A stretch of 64,000 bases of DNA from Litomosoides sigmodontis (taxonomy: Eukaryota > Nematoda > Chromadorea > Rhabditida > Onchocercidae). This document shows positions 48,895 through 60,958 of this stretch, in pieces (within the stretch, counting starts at the first letter, position 1; every line of letters starts with the position of its first letter). The notes below the pieces were generated by a model. It did not search any database. It saw only the letters and a program-made list of their open reading frames with translations, and was not told the origin of the DNA. Both the position numbers and the translations under genes were made by a program. Where the stretch lies: assembly GCA_963070105.1 (NCBI GenBank), contig OY718808.1, positions 4,379,738 through 4,443,737 on the forward strand, written 5' to 3'.

Positions 48895-50316
48895 ATGTCC
48901 AGTTTGCCATTGTTAAATTCAACGGACGTGTTAATTATATATGGCACTGTTTGTTGTTTGCTATACGTTGAAACGGACGGTTTCCGCCGTGAAGCGCCAT
49001 TTGTGAATATTATGCCAACACTCTCACTGACTCTACTCACGTTTACATTACGTGTGAAAAAGACAATCAAACTATTCACTTCTTTAGCATTTTCCATTTT
49101 TGGTAAGTGTAACCTGTTGATGAAATTTAATCAGAAATGGAATCAAATTTGCGTAAGAAAATTAAAATTTTAACTTGAATGAGTTTAATTAATACTATTG
49201 GAGAAAAGAAAAACTTATAAATTTCCCTTATCTAAAAGGCAAATAACTGAGGTACTCGAGATTGGTGTTATGATTCATTTAAAAGAGATCAAATGATTTC
49301 ATTCCGAACATTTCGCTTCACGTCATCGAATGACATTTTCCCACGTAGTTCACGCATTAAATTTTGCTCAATTTTAAACTGTCGAAAGATTGATTATCTC
49401 CTAGCTGTCGCTGTATATTTGCACTCATTGCCACGGCATAATTTGCAAACCGCTTGCGGTCTATTCACCGTCGCACACATTTCCTACATTTTATCCTTTA
49501 CCTCGTCCATCCAACGGTTGTGGTTTGAATGTGCCGTGGCAGTAATCACTTACGTCGGCGCCTTCCTCTACTTCTGCTTCGTCGACCTGTTTTGGTCCAT
49601 ACCGGTGCTGGCCCTCGGTGTTTCATTTCACTTCATTACGCTTGCCATTTCGCTAATTATCGCCGCATCAATTTGGTATTATGGATCTGAGCGACAGAAC
49701 ATCCTAGCGGTTTGCAATTTTCCAGCTATTTTTCCACTTTTTTTTTTCTTTTAAAATATCCAAAATGCAAAATTTTTGCAGTGTGGAAGTTTGCTGGCTG
49801 ACTACGTAGTGTTTTCAGTGAACAGCTCCACTCATTTCTCTACGTTTTCTGATTCAAGTTTTCATCCCTTAATTAATTCATAATGAATTTTACTCTCTCT
49901 CTCTCTCTCTTTCTCTCTCATATGTTCACAGTTATTGATTCATTTTTGACGAGTAAATAAGGTGGAAAAGTGATAGTTTAAACTGGAGGCTTAATGTTTA
50001 ATTCGTTAGTTGTAGTCATTTGGGTAAATGTTAAAGGATGGCTGACAATAACTATGTATAGAATTTTTCCCACCAATTTATCCCATCAGAATGATAATTC
50101 CATTTGACAGTTATTATCACCAAATGATAATGTTCATGTTTTCTTTTTCAGGACGCTTTACTAAGATTTTTCGGTTTGCTATCATTCATGATTTGCGATA
50201 GTTTGCTAATACTGAATCAATTTGGGGATCATATTGATGGATTTAATTACATAAGTACCGCATTATTTTACATCGGTCAACCATTATTGTTTGTTGCAAA
50301 TCAACAGGCCTTCTGA
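48895..50316 (+). CDS. TMEM86/YhhN family, lysoplasmalogenase-like membrane protein
   Basis: Multi-pass membrane protein of the YhhN/TMEM86 family, whose mammalian members cleave the vinyl-ether bond of lysoplasmalogens. Exons 48895-49152, 49389-49709 and 50152-50316 give 247 residues, close to the 226-240 of mammals. About eight hydrophobic helices are visible, for example DVLIIYGTVCCLLYVE, HISYILSFTSSIQ and AVITYVGAFLYFCFV. The last has the family pattern LLSFMICDSLLILNQFGDHI, followed by YISTALFYIGQPLLF. The family normally reads FSxxGDxxL where this model has FSIFG, then extra residues, then IDYLLAV. The good donor at 49103 (G|GTAAGT) would restore FSIFG-D but does not match the phase of the next exon, so this junction is uncertain. 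An AG at 48855-48856 may be a trans-splice site. Confidence 0.8.
49891..49919. repeat. (CT)n tract
   Basis: Short pyrimidine microsatellite (ctctctctctctctctct, interrupted by a TT) in the last intron of the TMEM86-like gene. Confidence 0.9.
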
Positions 50317-51040
50317 ATTCACTTTATGATATCTTTCCTGTGATTCCACAACTTATTGTTAACGTGTCGAAGATCTGGTATAAATGAAATTACAACAGTT
50401 TGCAATAGCTTCAGCAAATCGAAAAAAACATAAAGCCAGTAAATCATTTATTTGCTAACAATTGTATTTCTAAAATTCCATACGTAATTAATCTAATTTC
50501 ACTTTTAATTGAAACTCTAAAACTAGACATGTGTAAATGTAAGACTTCAAAGCACTGCAAAAAAAATTCCTCAAAAATTGAATGAATTAGCGCAACATTC
50601 AAACGTCTCTCATATACACGCAAGCCATATCACACATCACAGGATGTGTCCCGTAACTATCTATCATTTTCCAAATTCTTTGTTAAACAAATTCAAAATG
50701 TAGCAATGTGCATATTGTTGGAAAAAAAAACAAAACTATCGTTAATTTTTAATGTCTCAAGAAATGCTCTTTAGACTTTTCAAGCAACCACGAAACTGCG
50801 TTCCATGCAGGAATTGAGAGATCGTTATCAAAAATTTGAACAAATTTTAACTAAGAAGTGGACAGATAAAATTTTACCCTTAATATTTTCCGACTTTAAA
50901 CTCTAATTTTGGTTGCATGTAAATTCTGCAAGTAATTTGTATAAAATAGGTTGAATGAAAATTTTATTGTTATTTGCCCATTTCATATCATTTAGAGGTA
51001 GTGATTTTGCATAGCTGCTGCTCCAACTTCACCCAGCCAA
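50317..51040. other. Spacer between two plus-strand genes
   Basis: AT-rich spacer; no gene seen. The frame of the next gene could extend upstream to about 51015 (AAAPTSPSQ) if an exon begins at the AG near 51013. Confidence 0.5.
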
Positions 51041-52617
51041 ATGAAAAAATCTCAGAGTGTATCGCAACGATGTGGTCCTATGAAAGAAGAAAATGTCATC
51101 AATATGGAAGCCATATCAATGGGTAACAAAAGTAAAGCGGAATTAGGCAGATTACCTATGCCTACTTCACCTGCGCCTGTGATTTTTCAAGTAACACCTG
51201 TGACTCCATTTACGACAGTGCCAAGTGGTACTCCGTCCATTCGGGAGGTAGACATTTGACCAATTTTTAAATGTTAGAAATTCGTTCAGAATAACTTTTA
51301 GAGGCAAAGATTTTTAAATTGATATTGATGGCAGTGTTTCAGAATACTTTTCTCAGTACAGCAAAGTTGGCAACACGAAGTAAACGTAAACAGAAAGGTG
51401 GCGGAAATGGCCTAATGATGATTGCTATTATGCATGTAATTATCACTTCCATTGAAATTAGAAAATGCAAGGCAGCTGTCAATCCTAAACATCTTCATCA
51501 ACTCTTCCTATTATCGTCTCCTACTAATTAGCAAGTTGAAAAAACTTTATGACTTAAAAAATATACACTCCTATGAGACTGATGATTTGTATACCGTTAT
51601 AGCTCCTTCTTGCATGTGGCCTAATAGACTTAGGCATGTTTCTCACCATTCGATTCAATCATTATGGCCATATATGGCCTGATAGCTATGCAAAATTATC
51701 TATTTCCGAATATCGACTTTATCGTAATCAGGTAAATATCGCTGTTTTTTTGCTACAATTATCAAGAAAAGAAATGTTTTAAAATTTTAATAGTATGAAA
51801 GGTATTTCCTGATATGTAGTGTGAAAAGGAAATTAAGAAATTAATTTCAGATACTCTCCATTCGTGTGCTCTATTCACCTGTAACAATAGCTATTGGTTT
51901 GATGATATTTTTTACGAAAATCATCTATCTATTAATTATTTTCTACTCCAAAGTATCATTTTATAGAGCAGTGATTGTTGATGGTGGCATTTGTTTTCTT
52001 GCACTAACTTATGCATGCATTACAGGTGCATTTCGTTAATTTGAGACAAACACTGTAAAAATTGAATTTAACATGAAGTTTAAAAGGTTACAGTTTCGCT
52101 GCTCAAACTTAGTGTGAAACGACCTTACAATCGAAGGTATCGATCGTATCGGATGATTAAGTAAGTGAATGTCTCTATGATCAGTTAATTTTACAGGTTC
52201 ACATGCATACGTTATTTTTCACAATATTTCAAAGATTGATATCGGTGATAACAGTGATATCCTTTGCTACTCTATAAGGTAATGCTTGATCACTTATTAC
52301 AGCATTTTTTTGCTTGAATTTTCTGCATACTGTTAGGAGCTAAATAATTGACAGGTCTTGCACTGATATGCATTTGAGGAAGTTGCTTGCATATAAATAA
52401 AGCGATCTAGGCTAATGTCATTTTCAGAGGTACACGTGAAAAAGCACAGCAAGAATTGCGCGATCGATGCTTGCTAGTTGCATACAAAATGTTTGGTGAT
52501 CATTTATCATTGCAATCAATAATTGCAGTACTTGTAATTATCGTATGCATTATCAATTTCATCTATCTTTTTTATGAAATGAATCCAAATGCAGTGCAAA
52601 CGCAGAAGAAAGTTTAA
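51041..52617 (+). CDS. Unrecognised four-pass membrane protein
   Basis: I do not recognise the family. Exons 51041-51247, 51343-51435, 51603-51731, 51851-52025, 52094-52160 and 52428-52617 close exactly to 286 residues. The N-terminal ~85 residues are polar, with a P/T-rich patch (LPMPTSPAPVIFQVTPVTPF) and a basic stretch (RSKRKQK) just before the first membrane helix. Four hydrophobic helices follow: GLMMIAIMHLLLACGLIDLG, PVTIAIGLMIFFTKIIYLLI, AVIVDGGICFLALTYACITV and SLQSIIAVLVIIVCIINFIY. A basic loop (KRPYNRRYRSYRMIK) separates helices three and four. The basic N-terminal flank suggests cytosolic termini. There is no signal peptide and no enzyme motif. The start may lie further upstream. 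Confidence 0.75.
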
Positions 52618-53039
52618 CTTCAATCAAAAAAAGAACAGAAAAAATCATTTTAACTGTTGCCTGTCACAATGATCTAACAATGTTGGATCTAAATTGAATT
52701 TGCTGAAAAAGTTATTACGAGTTTAAAGTTTGGCAAAAATCAAATTTTATATGATCCAAATGAATGAACAAAAAAAGGATAGAAAGTAACAAGTTATAAC
52801 CTAAAATATCATTTGTAATATGACGTTGCTACGTAATAAATTCAATTTATTTCAGTGAATTAAACTTATTTGAGTGCAGTAAAATTAAAAACTTTGATGA
52901 CAATTTGAAATGAAAACTGAACGACATAGCTGGCTGGGATGCTAGATTGCAAAACGCCTCTCGCGCCTAAACAGACACGGTGGGAGAGGGAGAGAAAGGG
53001 GTCGGAAGTGAGGGATTTTCGCGAGTATGCGGAAGGGTG
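52618..53039. other. Spacer with GC-richer promoter-like segment
   Basis: AT-rich up to about 52920, then a markedly GC-richer stretch with a purine run (gggagagggagagaaagggg at 52981) just before the ALG14 start; probably its promoter or 5' UTR. Confidence 0.45.
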
Positions 53040-54320
53040 ATGGGACGCTTGTTCAGTTTGCTTTGGTTTTTGTTGTTGCTGCCTTTGTTAACACTTATCT
53101 TGCTTTATGTTCGATATGTCAAACGTCACGCGTACGTGAACAAAAATGTTACGGAAAGAAAGCGCTTGTTTCCGTCAGTTCGAGTATGCTGTGTGGCAGG
53201 ATCTGGTATAATTTTGTTGCAAATAGCTTTATTTAGCAAGTGGAGATGAAGCATTTTACGCTTTTCCTAGACTGTAATGTTACAGTGGACATATTTGACC
53301 TAACTGACGTTTGGAATTTGACAAATTCATGTTTAGAGATATTTTCGTCTGTCCGACATTCTAATGTAGTTTCTCCCATGGTGGAATTTATTTCCGAACT
53401 GTGAGTTTTGAACTTTGAACTTTCTGTCCATTTTCAGGTGGGCATACTGCTGAATTACTGGCTCTAATGTCTGCCTTCAGACAGCAGTTTGGTCATCGTA
53501 CATATGTTGTTTCCAATACTGACAAATTAAGCGAACAAAAGGTAAAATATATAGATGTCTGCAAAAAAATTTAGACTTCGTAAAGAGTTAGAGACTCTTC
53601 TGAAAATCGTTTGTTAATAGGCTTTTGATTTTATAAATTTTATGAAACTTGATGTAAAAAAATGTCGCATTGCTGTCAATATTTAAGATAATCGAATTTG
53701 AGAAATCTCAAAACATCGGGAACTTTCGAGTGGAGCGAATAAGCAGAAGTCGGGAAGTAAGACAGAGCTATGTCACTTCAATATTCACAACAATTTGGGC
53801 TTTTACCGAAAGCTTATTTTTGATGTGGCGAATGAAGTAATCCTTTTATTTTTAAATGGCTAGTGATATTTCAAAAATTGTGAAGGAGTGCATGATAATA
53901 TATTCCTTCTGACGTTAACATTTTCGATTTGTGAATTTGAAATCCTAATTTTTTTTGTAGTTAATCCTGGATTACTTTGTCATCAATTGCAAAAATTGTT
54001 TTTTTCTAGTAACTGCTTTTTAATTTCAACTTTTATGTTATGAAAGCAACTTTTTTTCCAGGCCTGATGTAGTGCTTTGCAATGGGCCAGGTGTTTGCTT
54101 ACCAATTTGCTTCGCTGTGGCACTGTTCGATTTGCTGCGACTGCGTGATGTACACTTATTTTACGTGGAAAGTTTATGTCGAGTGAAAAAATTATCATTA
54201 ACTGGTCAGATTTTATATGAGTCACGCATTCCTGACATTTTTTTTGTGCACTGGGAAGATCTTGTTCAACGTTATCCGCGTGCTGTTCTGGTGTCGTGCA
54301 GCAGGAGTAATATATTATAA
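53040..54320 (+). CDS. ALG14: ALG14, membrane subunit of UDP-GlcNAc transferase
   Basis: ER membrane anchor that recruits ALG13 to add the second GlcNAc to dolichol-PP-GlcNAc in N-glycan assembly. Exons 53040-53205, 53438-53541, 53688-53836 and 54062-54320 close exactly to 225 residues (human 216). An N-terminal membrane anchor (FSLLWFLLLLPLLTLILLYV) precedes RVCCVAGSGGHTAELLALM, the family's glycine-rich Rossmann start formed across the first junction. RISRSREVRQSYVTSIFTTI, DVVLCNGPGVCLPICFA, LFYVESLCRVKKLSLTGQIL and FFVHWEDLVQRYPRA follow in the family order. ATG 53040 was chosen because it places the anchor at the N-terminus; the frame is open upstream but without another ATG. ALG13 is not in this window. 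Confidence 0.96.
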
Positions 54321-55998
54321 AATGCAGATATGCAATATTATTATAAATGACTCTTGTGGAAACTGAACAGTGAGCTCAAATTCCACTTTTTTAATTCACT
54401 TTTTTTAGTCTTCATTTCTTTTCACTTAACATTTATTCGATGAAGTGGTGCGAAACAATTTTCATTAAGGTTTATACTTGCCTTAATTGATAATGCTTGT
54501 TGCTTTTTTCTAATGCAATTATGCTTGGTGATTATGGTTCGATATTGTACGAGAGAGATGTATCTTTCAGTAGGATCAGTAATAACGTAAATTTACTAGT
54601 GGATTGAGAATTTCCGAAGGCGAGAGGAAGTGCCGATCTTCCAAAATTAATCATTTCTTTGTACTGTCGAGTAATAATTCGATTTTTGTATAAAGCTGTA
54701 TATCTGATACCAGAACTTTGTGTAATGAAATCGCGCACCTATCTCTACTCGAAATACACTTGATTTTTTTTTCTGCGGTTGAATATAATTTTTGCAATGC
54801 ATTCGTCGAGTAGGTAATTTAGTTAATTGGAAATTCACGTACGAATTGAATATAGAGACAAATAGTTCTAATGTCCAAATCTAACCTCAGCAAAGTTGTT
54901 GCAATGATTACATTTACTAAAATGTCAGTGTCGAAAAAATATGACGGGCAGCATGACCTCCCTACGATGTCTTATAATTTGTTTTTTTGCCCAACATTCA
55001 TGCTCTAGACATAAGGAGTGTACTATCGATTGACTGTCTTATTTAACGCAACTTTGACAAATGTAAGGAATACATACAACACTAACAACATGATTCTGAT
55101 ATTCTCATGTAAATATCACGTAGAAGCTGAATCAATGTTCGCCTCTTCACTATCTTCATCTCTGATAGTTTCTGATACTATAAGCAAAAAGAAACTTTTG
55201 TTTTATGCTTTATTTACAAAAACTGAAAAAGTTACTAGAATGGTAGAAATAAAACAAAACCAGTAGCTGTAAATGAACCGAATAGAAAGGGGAAATATTG
55301 CGTCATAAGACAGAATATAACGTGCAGAACATAACAATAATGGAATCACTAAAAGAGCTCAAAACCTGCATTTATAAACACACAAAAAAAACTAAAATGG
55401 GAGGGAATAAGCATAAACGCTGAACTATTTTTTACGCAGTTGAAGCAAGCAGCAAAAAGGAAAGGACGAGGACGAAATCCATCAGAGTCAAGTGGTGACT
55501 TATTATCACAACACGTTTGGATTTCATCTTGTCACAACCCCTGTCCTTTGACGTAGCTGCGTATAACACTGGAAATACTATTGCAAAAGTAATGCAATGA
55601 TTTTATTTCACTTTGATTCGTTATCTTCAAAAACTTTTTTGTGCTTGGATAATTGCAACGAATTAAAAATTCTAAAAATGGACAATTGCTAAATTATCAT
55701 CTAAAGCAACTGTGAAAAAGAGAAAATGAACTTATTACGACCAAACACATAACATACCTTCCTCCCATTCGTCCCGTACTACAATTGATACCAGTGTCAA
55801 TCACATGAGAATTTTATATGTGCAACAAGGAATTTTGACATCAAGCACAAAATTGCGGAACAACCATTAATTTGGCAATATTATACGAACATTTTAAAAA
55901 AGTGAGCAAATTGAGTTAATGGCGACCACATCTGGTCCATAAGTGCTAAAATAGAATACATAATTGCTTCAATACTCAGTCGTCAAATTTTAAAACAC
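54321..55998. other. Intergenic; small GC-richer island near 55440-55560
   Basis: Between the convergent ALG14 and ZNF277 genes. Mostly AT-rich. At about 55440-55560 base composition changes and both strands carry short open frames: plus KQAAKRKGRGRNPSESSGDL, minus MKSKRVVIISHHLTLMDFVL. Neither matches a known family, and no complete gene could be built. A 45-codon plus-strand frame at about 54870-55010 is likewise unsupported. Confidence 0.4.
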
Positions 55999-57811
55999 TT
56001 ATTTTAACGATTCATACAAGTTAAAATCTGCAAGCGCACCATCATGCAATTCTGGAAGATCTTCAGCAATCACCTGAAAAAATAATCTATGATAAAAAAT
56101 TAAATATAAGCTAATAAAAAAAATCATTGCTTTGTCCTAAAATCATAAAAACAGTTTTATCGAACTGAACTGATATTACCATAGTTATATTTCTTTTATT
56201 GATTTTATAAATGACGCAAGTAATACTATCAAAAATTATTCATATATTTAGAACGGATGCTGAAAAATTAAAGTTTTCAAGAAACGAAACTGTTGCCTAT
56301 CATCATCAGCACTTCAAAAGAGTTCCGATATTATGTATTGGCTTTAGTTCTATGCGCTGCTCAGCTCTTGTTCAAATCTGAGAGCAAAACAGCAAAGATA
56401 AAAAATCAGTGTTTCAAATGATGCTTGAATTTCCGTACTGAAATTAAAATGCAGTACCATGAATGAAATACTTACACCTTCTACAGAGTTTACTTCACTC
56501 TGCTTCAAAAGATACTCTCTAATGTTCCCAAACACAGTTGTCGTCTCTTCAATTTGCGTAGAAACTTCTCGTTCATCAATATACGATTCAAGCATCCAAG
56601 TTAAATGATCGTTATCGAATATAGGCACTAAATTCCTGTAAGGAAAGAGTATAAAAATATAATATTCAGAGACAAAAGTTCACCAAAGCCATAAAAGATA
56701 TCATGAGAGGCTGCGAATTACTGAGCATTATATACGCTGTTAATGATATCAGTGTGTCATATTTTTGTACAAAAAGAAATATAGAAACAACGCAGTACTC
56801 CTCAATGAATAGTTTAATTTGGTATACGATTATTGAAATCATTTTCGATAGATAATGGATTCCGAAAGTGGCTCATAATCACAGCACTGACATAATCAGA
56901 AATCGTTGCCTCTATAAAATTTGCAAAAAAAACTAACTCCTCCGTGCACCACACCGATTTATCTGGCAATCCTTTTGAAAGGTGATCATTATCAGCATAA
57001 TGCTGCCTCAGCTTCTGTAACGAGCCCAGATCAGCCTTACCACATACGAAGCACCTTGCATTGTAGTTTTCTTTACGTATGTAATTAATCATTTGTACCC
57101 GTTCATAAACATCCAGTTTCTCCTTTTCGATCACTCCAAGAATATCGAAGTTATGCACATTCTAGAAACAACAACAATATATCCTCATCGGAACCATCCA
57201 CTAAAGACAAAGCCAAAAACTGAGTAAATTGAGTTTACTTTTATATGTCCAAGTAATGGAGCAGCGTGATCCGCAGTTTCCTCACAAAATAAGCAAACCA
57301 CACGAGTTTGCTCCACATCGATATTATCTTCCTGCCATTCCTGCCAGGATTCCCTATCCATAATACTGTTAGTTAATTGCCATTATTTATAAGCATTTTA
57401 GAAAATACATTTTGAGGAACCTATAACTACTTATTTCCCCATCTCAAGAATATGACTCTGAGAGAAAAATAAGTGCGGTTTAATGACATCTTCCAGAGAC
57501 TATAATCTGACGAAATGTCAAGAGTTCCGGAATAATTGATAATTCAAGAATAAATTGAAAGCTTGAAATCCTGAATTCTAAAAAGTAAATTTAACCTTGG
57601 CCACAAAATACGTTGTCTGAATTTCAGAAGGAACAAACATCAGGAATCAGGAATAGATAGGACTATACAATAAAAGAAAAACAACTTACTCTTCCTCTTC
57701 TTCATCAGAATCTACAAATGTTGGCATAGTATCTTCGAAGTCCTCCTTCAATACATCCAACCAGCGCTTTCCTAGCTCCTAAATACATATTAATCCCAAG
57801 TTTTTTTCATA

Positions 57812-57883
<72 letters not shown>

Positions 57884-59989
57884 GCACAGAATTTCTAGCA
57901 ACAGCTTCCAAGCAGAAATACTACTAAACAATGAAAAACTTGGAATTGCTACACCATTCAGTTAAAAAATTTTTATGAAGTTGGTAAAACATCTAATACG
58001 AAAAAAATACAATCCCTACCAAGTAGTTGATAATATAGAATTTGTCGTAGTAATTATTCTTTGGATTGACTTCCTTATGATTTCGTTTGCGCATATGGTC
58101 CATCAAAGTGTTACGGTCACTAAACCTTTTTTCACAATAAATACATTCATTGCTGCAAAAAAAAATGAATGAAATAGATGAAAATGATATAAATGCAATG
58201 AAAAAACCGGTAACAAAGCAATACAATCAGCCAATACTATAAACAACAAAATACCTCCTACAATATTTGTATAAAAAAGTTTTTCTAATTATCATTACTT
58301 TATGAATATTAACATTAATTTTAGAAATGACAACCTGAGAAGCCTCGATTTCAAACACTCAATATACTCGGTGACGAAGACTGCAATGATATGAAAAATT
58401 AATTATATATAGATTAAACTAAATCACATCTCAAAAAAGAAAGGAGGAAGAATTTAAAGAATTTATAATTCCCAGAAACAACTTGTTATATACTTTGCAG
58501 AAACGAAAGCACCTAAGTTGTCAGGTGAGCCAAGATTCAAATGATGGATCATATAGAGATGATGGATTATTTTCGACCGATTACCACGTGCTGTATATCG
58601 ACAAAAAATGCACTGCTGTATGAAATTTGTATCCTCTCGCTCGCGTTGCTGACATGCCAAGGTCTGTAATTCCAAAATTTTAGATAATGAAGCCGAAAAG
58701 TTTTACTTTTTCATTCCAAAAGTCACCCAGAGGAGACAGTGTCCTTAGCTAGAAATTTACTATAAATCACCATACAACGTCATATGTTTATTCCACGGTA
58801 GATGTTTTGTTCTCTAAGTGTTCTGTAGAAAGAATAAATCAGAAGCAAAAGCAAAAGTTCTACAAGTCTGATACATTTATTGGTTTAAATACGTACTTCT
58901 TCCAAGCGTCTCATGGCAAGATTTTGTCGTAATGCATAATCCTCCGGTAAATTCTCGCCCATTTCATAAAAATAATTGACCTTTCCATAAAACTCATCAT
59001 TTTCAGCAGGGATTCTTTTCGGAAAAATGGTATCAATGCTTTCCTTTGCAAAACGCTGTCGCCAGTATTCCACATATCTAAATAAATTAAAACATTTGCG
59101 GATCGGTACATGAAAAAATTGCATTAAACACCTGATGTAGTAAAAGTAATCGAGAATGAAACGCGATCAATGAATTTAAAAAATTTTTGAACCATAAACT
59201 TGAGAAACATTCAATTTTTAAATATACGATGATCGATTCGGTTTACAGCACTAACCTCTTCGGATCAACAATCAAATCGATTTCGACAATAACGATGTGA
59301 TGCTCATTCAGTAAATGCCTGTAAAATATTCCGTTAGAACTACGCATGAAATGTAGTGATTTTTATACATTTCAACCATAAAAAATCAATGTGAGAGAAA
59401 AAACTCAAAAACTAACTCCGAAAATTGAGTGAGATGCTCGGGAAGGTCGAAAAATTGCAAGCAGCTCAAACACATTGTTGGGCCACCCCATTTTGGACTA
59501 AAAAAATATTCCGTATTAGATTACGATCAGCTGTCTCTTTCATATGCTCGTTTTACAACTGTGGCATAACTTCTGAGATGCTGGACAATGGCCCTTACAC
59601 GCCACACTTCGATACTACTCAATCATAGTTGCTACTATAAAACATTATAAATCAAAAAAAACATTTAAAGAAACAAGTGGGGCGTAAATGAACTCTTGAA
59701 TGCAAAGCATCACCATAAAGATAATTACCTGTATCCCACCGCTGGAACAGTACCCGAAAGAGTACGTATGCGTCCCTGGGGAATTGTAAGCGTAAGTTTT
59801 TTTGGCCCCTTTAAAGTGTCGTTATCATCGGAATCGCTAAACGGTTCTTCCAAATCGACTACATATGTAAAACAATTCAATTTTGTCACGAATTTGTGAA
59901 ACATTCTTGCAATAATATTTTTACAATAAATTCCGACTTTAAGGTAACAACATACTTTCGCCGTTATAAGCAAATCCTTCTAATGTCAT
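55999..59989 (-). CDS. ZNF277: Zinc finger protein 277 homologue
   Basis: C2H2 protein; the human form binds BMI1/PRC1 and the ribosomal protein uS5. Exons are 59989-59956, 59858-59729, 59497-59417, 59318-59256, 59077-58897, 58663-58494, 58152-58020, 57778-57690, 57353-57239, 57161-56938, 56635-56476 and 56073-55999. The length closes to 484 residues (human about 450). Fingers occur in family order: TMCLSCLQFFDLPEHL, then NEHHIVIVEIDLIVDPKR; QQCIFCRYTARGNRSKIIHH; ECIYCEKRFSDRNTLMDHMR, then NPKNNYYDKFYIINYLELG. The acidic EDFEDTMPTFVDSDEEEE, WQEWQEDN, VVCLFCEETADHA and RCFVCGKADLGSLQKLRQHY complete it. All parts align with the human protein. ATG 59989 is the first in the exon, but the frame is open upstream to an AG near 60030, so an upstream exon is possible. 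Confidence 0.93.
57808..57877. repeat. (AT)n microsatellite
   Basis: About 70 bases of nearly pure AT dinucleotide with one gt interruption, in the ZNF277 intron between the exons at 58020 and 57778. Confidence 0.97.
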
Positions 59990-60421
59990 CGGATTTGTTG
60001 ACTGCTGCGCATTCCCAGCTTTGTCGACAGCTTAAATATTTTTGGGATGATTGATGTGAATCCACCAAAGCGAAACAGTAACTGGGAATTTAAAATAGAA
60101 AAGCGGTAGAATAAAAGAGGAATACGAAGTAATACATTTTACAGAATCAAGCTGGTGAGAAAAAATAGAACTGAAAGTTAGCACCACATTCTATTTCTGG
60201 CTCCGTTTATACTCTGTTTCTTTCTAGCACTGATTTAATCTGCTCTTCGAATTTTAATTACAATTTTCTAGTTTTCATATTATTATATTTACTCTTCATT
60301 TTGCTGTCCTCCAAATCCAGAGTTTATCACCGCCCTTACTTACTTACTGAATTTGCTACGCATAAATCTTAGCAACAATTATAACATATCAAATCTCACA
60401 CAAAGAAAACGATATAAACTG
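59990..60421. other. Spacer between ZNF277 and small basic gene
   Basis: No gene seen. It may contain a 5' exon of ZNF277: the frame upstream of its ATG (AVDKAGNAQQSTNP) is open back to an AG at about 60032. Confidence 0.4.
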
Positions 60422-60958
60422 CTAACAGTTATAACGTCGTTTCGCTTGCATCATTTGATATGTACTATCTGCTTCTTTAGCTACATTTGTTGATTTTGAA
60501 CGCGGTTTATTTTCTTTATTTAAGTTTTTGTCAGACGATCCTGATTTACTTCCTGATGGATTCCATTGATTATGCCTTTCCTGCAGCATAATTCAATCGA
60601 CCACGAAAAGTTGTAACATAGTACTTAATTTAAAACTAATGTTCATATGAATTTCATGAATGGATAAGCTAAAACTAGGGTGCTAGTAGCACGAGTACAA
60701 AAATATTGAAGCCTGAAATTCAGCAAATGCATGACCTACGGTGCAATATCATAATATAACCAAACGAGATACATTATTTGTCGTAATAGCAATGTCATCT
60801 TTTTCATCATTGGATTTCTTTGACGCAATGCCGTTTACTAATTTGCCTTGTCCGTTGCCAACAGTTCCCTGCTTGACATTCCTCGGGACATTTTCCTTTC
60901 CCCTACCTAAATTCTCATTCTGAACTGTATCACCACTTTCACCCACTGTTGTAGCCAT
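60422..60958 (-). CDS. Small basic protein, unknown family
   Basis: Two exons, 60958-60773 and 60580-60422, join in phase 0 to 114 residues. The product is hydrophilic and low in hydrophobics: MATTVGESGDTVQNENLGRG, a KEN tripeptide (GKENVPR), KKSNDEKDD, then NQWNPSGSKSGSSDKNLNKE and the ending TYQMMQAKRRYNC. No domain, signal or membrane helix is visible; it is likely disordered. The two KEN tripeptides (GKENVPR and NKENKPR) are worth noting as possible APC/C degrons, which is inference only. The intron has a GTATCT donor and a CTGCAG acceptor. An in-phase junction and clear compositional bias support it as real. Confidence 0.55.

Noticed and set aside
53985..54225. Minus-strand frame opposite ALG14 last exon
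   Set aside because: Shadow of ALG14 coding sequence.
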